Part shown: one piece after another, positions 9,091 to 18,209 of the stretch
Numbering within the stretch: position 1 is the first letter of the stretch
Layout: every line of letters begins with the position of its first letter
Source of the DNA: Kibdelosporangium aridum
GTDB taxonomy: Bacteria; Actinomycetota; Actinomycetes; Mycobacteriales; Pseudonocardiaceae
Assembly: GCF_900176515.1 (NCBI RefSeq)
Contig: NZ_FWXV01000001.1
Location: 1,438,564-1,502,563 of the forward strand
Direction of reading: 5' to 3'
Length of the DNA stretch: 64,000 nt
Made by a program: the position numbers and the translations under genes
The notes under the pieces: generated by a model
What the model was told of the DNA's origin: nothing
The model's input: the letters and a program-made list of their open reading frames with translations, nothing else
Databases searched by the model: none

Positions 9091-9866
9091 GGGCTTGTCA
9101 CGGTGACCAACCAGCCTGGGTGATCAGTGGTGCCCATCATGTCGATCTCGGTGGTCTCGACGAACGACAGGTCGTTGCTGACGTACACGTACTGGACGTT
9201 GCCGTCACCCCGGCGGGAGAACCCGCCAGGATCGCAGTCCCGCATGCTCGGGGAACCCTGTTCGGGCAGGTTGAAGTCGCCGGCGACGAAGGTGGGCCGT
9301 GGAAAGCGGACGGCTCGGCTCAACAGGTCCTGGCATTGCGCGAGTGCGGTCGGTGCGTGGTCGGCGGACAGGTGTGTGGTGCATGCGGTGAGCCGGGCTG
9401 CGGGAAGGCACGCCCAGGACCTCAGCTCGCGGTAGCCGTCCGCCGCCGTGTACTGGGCCGCGTAGATACCGGTTTCCTCTGTGGTCCCGGCGAGGTCGGC
9501 CGCGACCATGATGATGTTGCCGTATTCCTGGTCGCTGTCGCGGCACAGCACCGGTGTGCCGTCGAGGTTGCGTGCCGCCACGAACAGCGCCCGCGCAGGC
9601 CCCATGGCTGGCCGCAGCCGGTCGACGTCACCGGAGCACGCCTCGTTCACCGACAGCACCTGCGGCTTGCTCACCCTGACCACTTCGGCGGCCTTGACCA
9701 TCACCGCATCGCCGCGATAGCAGCCGACAGCCATACCGCCGTGGCAGATGTTCAGCTGGAGGACAGTGATCGTCGTCCCGGTGCTCGTCGCCGCCGCCGA
9801 TGGTGCGACCAGCAGGGCGAGCGTCGTCAGGACGATGATCACGTGCTTCCACTGTTTGTCCGCCAC
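9087..9866 (-). CDS. Secreted endonuclease/exonuclease/phosphatase (EEP) family protein
   Basis: 259 residues from a GTG at 9866; no ATG precedes the signal peptide (VADKQWKHVIIVLTTLALLVAPSAAA), so the start is the weakest part of the call. EEP-fold motifs are in order: LQLNICHGG, the metal-ligand Glu in SVNEAC, TTHLSAD, AGDFNLPE and the terminal TTDHPG. Such proteins are Mg-dependent DNases or phosphodiesterases; a secreted nuclease is plausible beside the broken NucA/NucB gene. It lies downstream of, and on the same strand as, the esterase-like pseudogene. Confidence 0.78.
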   Translation of the reverse strand: MADKQWKHVIIVLTTLALLVAPSAAATSTGTTITVLQLNICHGGMAVGCYRGDAVMVKAAEVVRVSKPQVLSVNEACSGDVDRLRPAMGPARALFVAARNLDGTPVLCRDSDQEYGNIIMVAADLAGTTEETGIYAAQYTAADGYRELRSWACLPAARLTACTTHLSADHAPTALAQCQDLLSRAVRFPRPTFVAGDFNLPEQGSPSMRDCDPGGFSRRGDGNVQYVYVSNDLSFVETTEIDMMGTTDHPGWLVTVTSP

Positions 9867-9894
9867 CCGCTGATGCTCTCGCAGCGGCAGGGGA

Positions 9895-12388
9895 TCAGAA
9901 AAGCCGGGTTGGGGTCGTCGTACGCAGGTACACGAGCGCGTCAAAGGCATCGGTCAACGAATCGACCGACATCGTGTAACCGGAGCCGTCGTCATCATCC
10001 ACATAGGATGGATGAATCATGCGCATAGTCGACGGTCCGTCGCGCCATGCGCGGACCGGGCCCGGCGCGCGGCTGTGCAAGTCGATCATGTAGGCGGGGT
10101 CACGTGCCTTGCCGAGCGTCGTGTCGAGGATGCCAGGTGGCGGCGACAAGATCGGGTGGGGCCCTGGCCGCATGAAGTCGGAGCTGATCGCACCGTGGCC
10201 GAACAGCATACCGATCGAGACGTACCGTCCGCCAAGGCGTTCACGCAGGAAGCCGCCCGCGTGGTTCGCGGTCCTGATTGCCCCCGGCGAACGGAAGGTC
10301 ACTCGCGGCGCCGCCGTGGAGTGGATGTTCGCCGCCGAATAGACGATCGTGCCGCCGATGGTGCGCTGCCACCACTTGATCGTGTCGGCGATGAACAGCT
10401 CGCGTTCGGACCGGGCGAAATGGGCGAAGCTCTCGTACCAGCCGACGATCGTGCGGGCGTGCTGCTCCGCGTATTCGCGTTCCAGCCGCGAACCGGTCTC
10501 CGGCAAGCCCTGCACCAGGTCACTCGCCCGGCGTGCGTGCTGGATCAGCTTTCGTTGCTCCTCGGGTGAAAGGCCCTGGTACCACTGCACATGGTTGCCA
10601 GGGGTCGGGCGTACCGGTGCCAGTTCACGCTCCACCTCGGCGAGCCGGTCCGGGGCGATCCGCCGCACGTACGCGGTGATTTCACTGAAACTCATCTCGC
10701 GCAACGCGATGACGTCGGTGCCGAGGAATCGCACCTTGTCGTGATGGGTTTCGTTGTACGAGCGCAGCCACCGCACCAGGTCGAGCATTTCCTCGGATAT
10801 CCAGAACGGGAACCCCATACCGGTGACCACCTGCCGTGGATCTCCTTCGCCGGTCATCAGATAACGGTCGAGCACTACGCCGTGCGCGAAGTCATGCTCC
10901 AGCCCGAAAGTCCGGAAGCCCATGTGCTCGACCAGGAATCGCACCATCCGGTGCTTCTGCCGGAACTGCTCCCGCGAGCCATGGGTCGACTCGCCGAGCC
11001 CCACCACGGCCGCCGAGGCGGCTATCCGCCGGAGCGGGCGCAGGTCGTCGAGCGGGTCGCTGGGATCGTTGGATGTCAGCGGGGCTGCGTTCCGGTTGAT
11101 CCACTCGACGACGGCTTGGTCCCGGTTGTCCGGCTGAATGCTGAGCGTGGGCGTCACTTCCTGGCGGTGGACGAGTAGGTCGAACCATTGCGCCAAGGCG
11201 CCGCCTGCCATGTACGAGCCGGGACCGCGGTCTGGCAGGCCGCGGGTCTTGATCGGGGCCTGCAGCCAATCGCGTACCGGGGATGGCGCGGGCGTGCGCA
11301 GATCCAGCACGAACTCGTCGATACCGGTCTTGCCCAACGGTTGTTCGAACCAGTCGGGAGCTGGTGGTGGCATGACAGCGGTCTGACTGGGGCCGACGCG
11401 CACGGTGCCGTGGTCGAAGGTGAAGCCGATTGTCAGATACCGATGGCCGTACCACTGGCGCAGATACGAACCAGCGCTGGGGAAGATCCAGTCCGGGTCC
11501 GGCGGGACGGCGATGCGCAGCCGGGGAGCGTTCGCGGTGTGCGGGCTCGCGGCCCAGTACGCGATCTTGTCACCGCTGAAGTCCCGCCACCACTTCACAT
11601 TCTCGGCAGCACGAGCGTCCCGGTGGACCAGACTGTCCGCAAAGGACAGACTGTAGTGCTCGTAGAACGACACGATCTGACGGGCGTGGTTGAGCGTGAT
11701 CGCCTGGGCCGGGTTTTCGGGCAAGTCGGCGACCAGGTCACGCACCTTGCGCGCGTTGTCGATGAACGGCTGCTTGTCCGGCACCTTCTGGTACTTCGCG
11801 ATGTGGTCGAAGATGTCCGGCGTCGCGGGCCGAATCGGCTTCAGGTGACGCCGGAGTTCAGCCAGCCGCTCCGGAGCAGTACTGGCGACGTACGCGTCGA
11901 TGGCGTCATAGGCCGCCAGTCCCGTCAAGTAGTACTCGACTCCGGCGAACCGCACCTTGTCCGCACGTCCGGCGTTGAAGTCGCGCAGCCATCGCAACAC
12001 GTCGGCGACCTTACGCGACTGCCACTGCCCGCCCAGCTGGCTCATCAGCGTGTCCAGATCGCCTGTGCCGTTCCGGATGTATTCGTCGACCTGCAGGCCC
12101 GTCGTCCACTGGTCTTCCCATGCGATGGAACGGAACCCCATCTGCTCCACAAGCACGCGCATCGTGCGGTGCTTGAGAATGAGCTCCTCCGCGGCGCCGT
12201 GCACTGATTCTCCGAGCCCGACGATCTGCGCGTCGCCGATCGCCCGGCGAAGGGGATGCCGTGTCATCGAGCGGAGCCGCGTTGTGCCTGATCCAATCGG
12301 GCACCGAACTCCCGGCGGATGCCGCAGGCACACCGGCGAACACCATGAAAGCCAGGCACAGCAGTCCGATCCATTTGCGGTGACTCAT
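9895..12388 (-). pseudogene. Frameshifted double-domain erythromycin-esterase-like protein
   Basis: A good start exists at 12388 (GGGAGGGGGAACTG-ATG) and encodes a signal peptide, MSHRKWIGLLCLAFMVFAGV, then VPDWIRHNAAPLDD. One extra base near 12262 throws the frame; the adjacent frame continues RHPLRRAIGDAQIVGLGESVHG for nearly 790 residues. The second repeat of the same protein reads EWINRNAAPL...PLDDLRPLRRIAASAAVVGLGESTHG, which shows how the two frames should join. Two complete esterase-like domains follow, each with GLGES-HG near its start. As read, only a short peptide or an internally started cytoplasmic form (ATG 12267, no ribosome site) could be made. Sequence error remains possible. 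Confidence 0.75.
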
Positions 12389-12469
12389 CAGTTCCCCCTC
12401 CCCGTCACACCCCGAGTGGCATTCGTATCCGGTTGCCCGGCGCCCTGTCTTGAACGAATGGGAACTGCG

Positions 12470-13306
12470 CTAGGCACCGGTCAATCGGGCGGGTGTGACG
12501 CCTGCGAGGGCGCGGAACTCGCGGGTGAGGTGGGCCTGGTCGCTGTATCCGGTCACCTGCGCGACGCCACCGACGGACGGGCGAATTCCAGGCTGCTGGA
12601 GCAGTTGCAGTGCCCGCTGGAAGCGGATCACGCGGGCAACGGTCTTGGGTGTCAAGCCGATCTGCTCGCGGAACCGGGTCAGCAGATGCCGACGGGTCCA
12701 GCCGACCTCGTCGGCCAGCTGAGCGATCGGGATGTGCCCGTCAGATCGGCACAGCTGGTGCCACGCCCCCACGACCTGTGGCGCGGGCCGCGGTCCGACC
12801 TCAGCCCGGACGGCGAGTGCGTTGTCGAGCAACGCCAAGCGCGCCCGCCATCCCGGCGTCTCCCCAAGCCTCTCTACGAGCTGTTCTGCCCTGGGCCCCA
12901 ACACGTCGGCAACATCGACGACCAAGTTGGCCAGTTCCCACATTGGTACGCCAAGCAGCGTGTACGCCCCGGGCGGAGTCAACTCCACGAGCACGCCTTC
13001 ACCCTCGGAACGCACCAACATCGCAGGATCGGAGCGCATGCCGTACACCGCCCCCGCGGGTACGGTTCCCGAGTCGGCCAACCAGGGGCGCACGCCGACA
13101 CTGAAGTCCAGGTTCAGTCGAAGCGATGGCACCAAACGCAGCCGCGCCAACCCACCCCGCTCGTTCCGATACCCCCGATAACTGAGGACTTGTCCAGCCA
13201 ACGCCCGCCCTGGGACGCCGTGCCTGGCCTCGATCGGGCCTTGCCCTCTGCGGATCTGCTCGACTACGAATCCTCGCTGCGCCGCTCGTGAACGCCTGCC
13301 GACCAT
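12470..13306 (-). CDS. AraC-family transcriptional regulator
   Basis: 278 residues from the ATG at 13306 preceded by GGGGAGGCGAACC, which decides against upstream starts. The N-terminal 160 residues are an effector-binding domain of the kind that precedes AraC modules; the C-terminus holds both helix-turn-helices, IAQLADEVGWTRRHLLTRF and GGVAQVTGYSDQAHLTREF. It is divergent from the proline-racemase-family gene across 137 bases, so regulation of that gene is the simplest guess. Confidence 0.85.
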   Translation of the reverse strand: MVGRRSRAAQRGFVVEQIRRGQGPIEARHGVPGRALAGQVLSYRGYRNERGGLARLRLVPSLRLNLDFSVGVRPWLADSGTVPAGAVYGMRSDPAMLVRSEGEGVLVELTPPGAYTLLGVPMWELANLVVDVADVLGPRAEQLVERLGETPGWRARLALLDNALAVRAEVGPRPAPQVVGAWHQLCRSDGHIPIAQLADEVGWTRRHLLTRFREQIGLTPKTVARVIRFQRALQLLQQPGIRPSVGGVAQVTGYSDQAHLTREFRALAGVTPARLTGA

Positions 13307-13387
13307 GGTTCGCCTCCCCTGATGTCCGGTCGCGACCATCGTCGAGAAGCGGCATGGCCTCCTCGTCACGCCAAGAGCGGCATTCGC

Positions 13388-13407
13388 AGTACGTCCCGCG
13401 TCGTACT
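13388..13407. promoter_or_regulatory. Inverted repeat in the araC-type/racemase intergenic region
   Basis: AGTACG and CGTACT arms with an 8-base spacer lie between the two divergent starts (13306 and 13444). A possible binding site for the AraC-type regulator, though such proteins often use direct repeats. Confidence 0.25.
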
Positions 13408-13443
13408 CACACTGCTTCACGGGCGGCGTGAGACGATGCCGTA

Positions 13444-14457
13444 GTGCTGCCACCGACGATCGTGACCACGGACTACCACACGGGCGGGGAGCCGTTTCGG
13501 ATCGTGGTCGATCCGCCGGTGCCGATACCCGGGATGACGGTGGCCGAGCGTCGTGCTCGGGCGATCGATGATCCTGACATCCAGGCGCTGCGGGCGGTGC
13601 TGTGCTCGGAGCCTCGTGGACATGCCGACATGTACGGCGGGTTCATCGTGCCGTCGGACGACGATGGTGCTCATCTCGGTGTGCTGTTCTGGCACAAGGA
13701 TGGCTTCTCGACCGCCTGCGGACACGGAACGATCGCACTGGGCGTGTGGGCGGTGCAGACCGGTCGCGTGACGGCTCCGGCGACCGGCAGTGTGGACGTG
13801 GTGATCGATGTGCCGTCCGGCCGGGTTACCGCACGCGTGCATCGCGAGCACAGCCGGATAGTGGCCGTCGACTTCGTCAACGTGCCCAGCTGGGTGGTGG
13901 CCACCGACGTACCGGTGACCACTTCCCGTGGCGGGGTAACCGTGACCGTGGCCTACGGAGGGGCGATCTACGCGACGCTGCCAGCAAACCAGGTCGGACT
14001 TTCGGTCAGGCCCGAGTGCCTCGGCGAGCTCATCGCGGTCGGCCGCGAGATCAAGTGGGCGCTCAACGACACCGCATATGCCACGCACCCGACCGACCCG
14101 CGACTGACCGGCATCTACGGCACCATCTGGTTTGACGACCTCGGTGCCGCAGACGGACTTGTCCATCAGCGCAACGTGGCTGTGTTCGCTGATGGACAAG
14201 TCGACCGTTCCCCGTGCGGCTCAGGGACGTGTGCCCGGATCGCGGTGCTGGCGGCCGAAGGCAGGATGCCCGCCGGCACTGTGCTGCGGCACGACTCGAT
14301 CGTTGGCAGCACATTCACCGGGACGGTCGTGGAGACCGTCGACGGGCGTCCTGCGGTCATCCCTCAGATCACAGGCATGGCCTACCGCACGGGAGAGCAT
14401 GTGTTCTCGATCGACCCGGACGATCCGTTGGTGCCCGGATTCCTGTTGCGTCCTTGA
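13444..14457 (+). CDS. Proline racemase family protein (hydroxyproline 2-epimerase type)
   Basis: 337 residues from the GTG at 13444; an ATG at 13436 meets a stop at once. The family fold is complete, with both catalytic cysteines: STACGHGT (about residue 96) and RSPCGSGT (about 258). A two-Cys site supports a racemase or epimerase (proline or 4-hydroxyproline) over trans-3-hydroxyproline dehydratase, whose second Cys is replaced. Hydroxyproline-rich plant glycoproteins such as arabinogalactan proteins would be a source of substrate, which fits the neighbours. It ends one base before the convergent galactanase gene. Exact substrate unproven. Confidence 0.85.
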   Translation: MLPPTIVTTDYHTGGEPFRIVVDPPVPIPGMTVAERRARAIDDPDIQALRAVLCSEPRGHADMYGGFIVPSDDDGAHLGVLFWHKDGFSTACGHGTIALGVWAVQTGRVTAPATGSVDVVIDVPSGRVTARVHREHSRIVAVDFVNVPSWVVATDVPVTTSRGGVTVTVAYGGAIYATLPANQVGLSVRPECLGELIAVGREIKWALNDTAYATHPTDPRLTGIYGTIWFDDLGAADGLVHQRNVAVFADGQVDRSPCGSGTCARIAVLAAEGRMPAGTVLRHDSIVGSTFTGTVVETVDGRPAVIPQITGMAYRTGEHVFSIDPDDPLVPGFLLRP

Positions 14458-14458
14458 C

Positions 14459-16444
14459 TTACTGTGTGACGGCTGTCCACCTCTGGTTGGCGCCGTTGGT
14501 GGGTCGGTAGAGCCCGATTCGAGCGCCGTCCTCACGAGATTCACCGACGACGTCCAGCAACTGGCCGGTGCTCACGTTGACGAACGCCCAGGTCGCATCG
14601 CCTGTGCTGGACAGTATCCAGCGCGAGGCGGCGTTGTCGGTGCCTGCCGCGGCCAGTGTCACGGCACCGTCAGCTGTGCTGAGCACCTGCTTGGTGCCAA
14701 CGTTGGTGATGGTGTACTGGTCGCGGTTGCCGTGGCAGCCGGTGCGGTTGGTGAGCACCCAGCGCTGCGTGGGCGCTGATGCGTCCGTTGTGCGCTGGAC
14801 GACTGAGCCGTTCTCGGCGTTCAGTGACTTGCCACTTTGGACTCCGGTGAACGAGAACGGCTTGCCTGAGCCGATTCCGGTGCCTGGAGCGGCGGAACTG
14901 ACACCGTTGACGACGAAGCTCGTCACAGACCTCGCCGGAACGCGGATGGTGGCTTTCTTGTTGACCACCCGTACCGGCGTGCCGCGGTGCAGTGCCCTGC
15001 TGACGTCGGTGATGACCGGCGTGACGGTCGCGCCGTTGCGGATGTTCGCGAAGCCGGACAAGTCGAGCACCACATCACGGTCGGCGGTGGTGGCGTTGGC
15101 GTGCACGACAGTTGCCAGGTTTTCGCCGCGCATCGCGACAGTGCTGGCGGTGTCGTTCACCCCGATGATCCGGTCGCCCGGCTTGATGTAGTGGGTGAAG
15201 TTGCGCATCGTGTGGTACTTCGTGTTCGTCCGGATCGGACAGGTCGTGAGGGTGGCGTTGGGCGGGCAGTCGAACGGGACCTGGATCTCGCCCCAGTTCA
15301 TCCCGGCAGGCGTCTCCCCGCCCGGCTTCATGTTGTTGTAGTCCTCGATCGGCTGCCAGCTGATCCACGCCCTCGGTTCGAGCAGCCGCAGATCGTCGGT
15401 GATCTGCTTGGCCAGGCCGAGGCCGGGGTCCATGCTGGTGAAGTCCTGGCGGTCCAGCCAGCTCCCGCCGACTTCGCTCATCCACAGCGGCTTCGCCGCG
15501 CCCTTGGCGATGTCCCTTGCGACAGCACGGTTTCCGGTGCCGTATGTGTGCACGTTGAGCTGCCCGACCTGGGCGCGGGACTCCGGTGACCAGCCGTACC
15601 AGTCGGCTGCGAACAGATCCGGGTTTGTCTCGTCCGGTGTGGACACCACGGCCCGGGATCCCGTCGCCGTCAACGCCTTGCGCATCTCAGGGATCACCTG
15701 CGACTGCACAGCCGGTCCGATGTGCGCGCCTTCTTGACGCCCGCCGGTCGGATTTCCGTTACTGCCGAGGGTCGTCTTCCAGTAGTTGGTGTTGGGTTCG
15801 TTGAACGGATCCACCGACGACACAGTGATCCCGTGTGCGCGCTCGAGGGTCTTCGTGACTTTGGCCAGATAGGCGGTGAAGTCACCGATCTTCTCGGTGC
15901 GCAACTGCTCGTCGGTGGCGTTGAAACCGCCGGAGACGTATCCGGACACGGTGTGGAAGTACGGCGGGGAGTTGCTGAACGTCTCCCACTTGGTCACCCG
16001 TTTCTTGATCCGGTCCACCCACCACCGCTGGTTCGGGTCGGCCGCGGGGTTGAACTCGGCGGGATCGCTCGGCGTCCACCAGTCCTTGTCGTTGCGGGTC
16101 GTTCCAGCGGGCGCTTTCCACCAACCCGGCACCGCGCCGCCAGCACGCAGATAGGGCGGTACGTCCGGGGCGTTGCCGCCGCCGACGTTGAACCGGGCGA
16201 TGGTGAAGTTCAGCCCCTCCGGGCCGAAGACCATGTCCGCGAGCTTGGTGCGGATCTGGTCGGGATACCCGCCAGTGGCCTCGGCCATCCACGCCAGGCT
16301 CGCACCCCAGCCCTCGAAGGGCTCGTGGCGGTAGGTCGGATCAGGCCGGACGGTGACCGAATCGGCCGCCGTCGCGACGACGGGCACCGCGGCCGCGGTC
16401 GCCAGAGGGACGCAGAGAACAGTGAGCACACGCCGGAGGTTCAT
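14459..16444 (-). CDS. Secreted GH30_5-type endo-beta-1,6-galactanase with ricin-like domain
   Basis: 661 residues from the ATG at 16444 (AAAGGG upstream). Signal peptide MNLRRVLTVLCVPLATAAAVPVV cleaved near ATAAD. The mature start FEGWGASLAWMAEATGGYPD and FNVGGGNAPD are typical of GH30 subfamily 5 beta-1,6-galactanases. Acid/base Glu lies in DPFNEPNTNYW (about 215) and the nucleophile Glu in WMSEVGGSW (about 323). Residues about 530-661 form a beta-trefoil-like carbohydrate-binding domain ending NQRWTAVTQ. Last gene of the operon starting at 22837; it would cut the beta-1,6-galactan side chains of arabinogalactan proteins outside the cell. Confidence 0.87.
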   Translation of the reverse strand: MNLRRVLTVLCVPLATAAAVPVVATAADSVTVRPDPTYRHEPFEGWGASLAWMAEATGGYPDQIRTKLADMVFGPEGLNFTIARFNVGGGNAPDVPPYLRAGGAVPGWWKAPAGTTRNDKDWWTPSDPAEFNPAADPNQRWWVDRIKKRVTKWETFSNSPPYFHTVSGYVSGGFNATDEQLRTEKIGDFTAYLAKVTKTLERAHGITVSSVDPFNEPNTNYWKTTLGSNGNPTGGRQEGAHIGPAVQSQVIPEMRKALTATGSRAVVSTPDETNPDLFAADWYGWSPESRAQVGQLNVHTYGTGNRAVARDIAKGAAKPLWMSEVGGSWLDRQDFTSMDPGLGLAKQITDDLRLLEPRAWISWQPIEDYNNMKPGGETPAGMNWGEIQVPFDCPPNATLTTCPIRTNTKYHTMRNFTHYIKPGDRIIGVNDTASTVAMRGENLATVVHANATTADRDVVLDLSGFANIRNGATVTPVITDVSRALHRGTPVRVVNKKATIRVPARSVTSFVVNGVSSAAPGTGIGSGKPFSFTGVQSGKSLNAENGSVVQRTTDASAPTQRWVLTNRTGCHGNRDQYTITNVGTKQVLSTADGAVTLAAAGTDNAASRWILSSTGDATWAFVNVSTGQLLDVVGESREDGARIGLYRPTNGANQRWTAVTQ

Positions 16445-16463
16445 CGTTGAACTACCCTTTCGT

Positions 16464-18209
16464 TCAGGCTTCGGTGTGGCCGAGCAGGGGATGGGGCACG
16501 AAACTGACTTCGGGGCTGAGCATGGTGTCCAGTTCGAGCACGACGATCTCGTTGCCGTGCGCCCGGACCAGCGGGCCGGGCACGTACAGTGTCCGCTGTG
16601 GACCTCGACGCCAGTAGCGGCCGAGCAGGAAACCGTTGAGCCACACCATTCCCTTGCCCCACTCGGCGGTGTCGAGGAAGAGGTCGGCTGGCTGGTCCAC
16701 ATCGAACTCGGCACGCATCACTACCGGGCCGAACGGTGTCGCCGGGGTGCCGTCGGGCCGGAGGTCCGGTATGGCGGTCAGTTCAATCGGCAGGACGTCC
16801 CAAGTAGACAGTGGCATGCCGTCAACGGTCGCGCCACCGATGATGCCCTTCGGCTCACCGATCCGCGGTCCGTAGTCGACCCGGCCCAGGTCTTCCACGA
16901 GGACCAGCAGTTCCCCGTTCGACCTGGGCAACGCGATTGCGCGGTCGTGATGTTCCCTGAGCAGTGTGCCGATCTGGTTGCCGTCGACGAACACCGTTGC
17001 GCGGTCACGGATCTCGCCGAAGGTCAGCACACTTGGCCGATCACCGTCGATTCGCGTGCGCAGCAGGGCAAGGCGAGGAATGGGTGACAGCTCGTCGAAC
17101 GTGGGAAGGTGGTCGTATGACTGCCACGATTTCCACCGCTGTGGTGCGTCAAGTAGCCGTACGGGGTCGCGCAGCTCGACGGTGAGTGTGGGAGCGGGCT
17201 GTGGCGGGAGGGGCACGCTGTCGGGCACCTTGTGGTAGCGGGCGATCACCTCCCGGAAGGCGTGGTATTTACGCGTGGGATTGCCCGCTTCGTCCAGTGG
17301 TGCGTCGTAGTCGTACGAGGTCACCAGCGGCTGGTAGACACCTTTGTCGTTGGCGCCGTTGGTGAGGCCGAAATTGGTCCCGCCGTGGAACATGTACAGG
17401 TTGACCGACGCGCCCGCGGCGAGCAGTGCGTCAAGGTCGGCCGCTGACTCCTCGACCGGCGTGGTGTGGTGGTGTGCGCCCCAGTGGTCGAACCAGCCAT
17501 CCCAGAACTCGCTGCACATCAGTGGCCCGGTGGGCTGGTGGGCGCGCAGTGTGGCGAGGCGTTCGGTGCTCCGCGAGCCGAAGGACGCGGTGCGGTGCAG
17601 CCCGTCCAGGCTTCCGGCCGCGAGCATCTCCGGAGTCGGCTGGTCCACAGTGGTCAGTGGGACGGTGATCCCGGCGTCCCGGGTGTACCGGGCGAGCTCG
17701 GCGAGGTAGCGCTTGTCGTCGCCGAACGCACCGTACTCGTTCTCGACCTGAACCAGCAGGACCGGGCCGCCGCGGTCGATCTGGTGCGGCACGACGACAT
17801 CGAAGACTTGGTTGAGGTACTCACGGACAGCGGCGAGATAGCGCGGCTCGTACTGGCGTACGCCGACCTGCGGGTCGCGGAACAACCAGGCCGGCAAGCC
17901 GCCGTTGTCCCATTCGGCGCAGATGTACGGGCCAGGCCGGACGATGGCGTACATCCCGGCTTCGGCGATCATGCGGAGGAACCGGTCAAGGTCCAGGCCG
18001 CCGGACAGGTCGAACGTGCCGGGCGTGGGGGAGTGGGCGTTCCAGGCGACGTACGTCTCGATGGTGTTCAGGCCCATCTGACGGGCCTTCTCGATGCGGT
18101 CGGCCCACAGGTCCGGATGCACCCGGAAGTAGTGCAGCGCGCCGGAAATGATCTGGAACGGGCGGCCGTCCAGCAGGAAGTCGGTCTCGCCGACCCTGAA
18201 CTCAGGCAT
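16464..18209 (-). CDS. Intracellular GH35 beta-galactosidase
   Basis: 581 residues from the ATG at 18209, which overlaps the 3' end of the GH51 gene by 8 bases (translational coupling). No signal peptide. GH35 hallmarks: SGALHYFRVHPDLW at the start, GPYICAEWDNGGLPAWL, acid/base Glu in VQVENEYGAFG (about 157) and nucleophile Glu in CSEFWDGWFDHWG (about 234). C-terminal jelly-roll domains end in GFLLGRYWRRGPQ. Predicted to remove terminal beta-galactose from imported galacto-oligosaccharides. Lies between GH51 and the secreted galactanase. Confidence 0.92.
   Translation of the reverse strand: MPEFRVGETDFLLDGRPFQIISGALHYFRVHPDLWADRIEKARQMGLNTIETYVAWNAHSPTPGTFDLSGGLDLDRFLRMIAEAGMYAIVRPGPYICAEWDNGGLPAWLFRDPQVGVRQYEPRYLAAVREYLNQVFDVVVPHQIDRGGPVLLVQVENEYGAFGDDKRYLAELARYTRDAGITVPLTTVDQPTPEMLAAGSLDGLHRTASFGSRSTERLATLRAHQPTGPLMCSEFWDGWFDHWGAHHHTTPVEESAADLDALLAAGASVNLYMFHGGTNFGLTNGANDKGVYQPLVTSYDYDAPLDEAGNPTRKYHAFREVIARYHKVPDSVPLPPQPAPTLTVELRDPVRLLDAPQRWKSWQSYDHLPTFDELSPIPRLALLRTRIDGDRPSVLTFGEIRDRATVFVDGNQIGTLLREHHDRAIALPRSNGELLVLVEDLGRVDYGPRIGEPKGIIGGATVDGMPLSTWDVLPIELTAIPDLRPDGTPATPFGPVVMRAEFDVDQPADLFLDTAEWGKGMVWLNGFLLGRYWRRGPQRTLYVPGPLVRAHGNEIVVLELDTMLSPEVSFVPHPLLGHTEA

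Noticed and set aside
12424..12460. ATTCGT/ACGAAT inverted repeat as a terminator between the AraC and esterase genes
   Set aside because: Stem of six or seven bases with a loop of about 26 is too weak to support.
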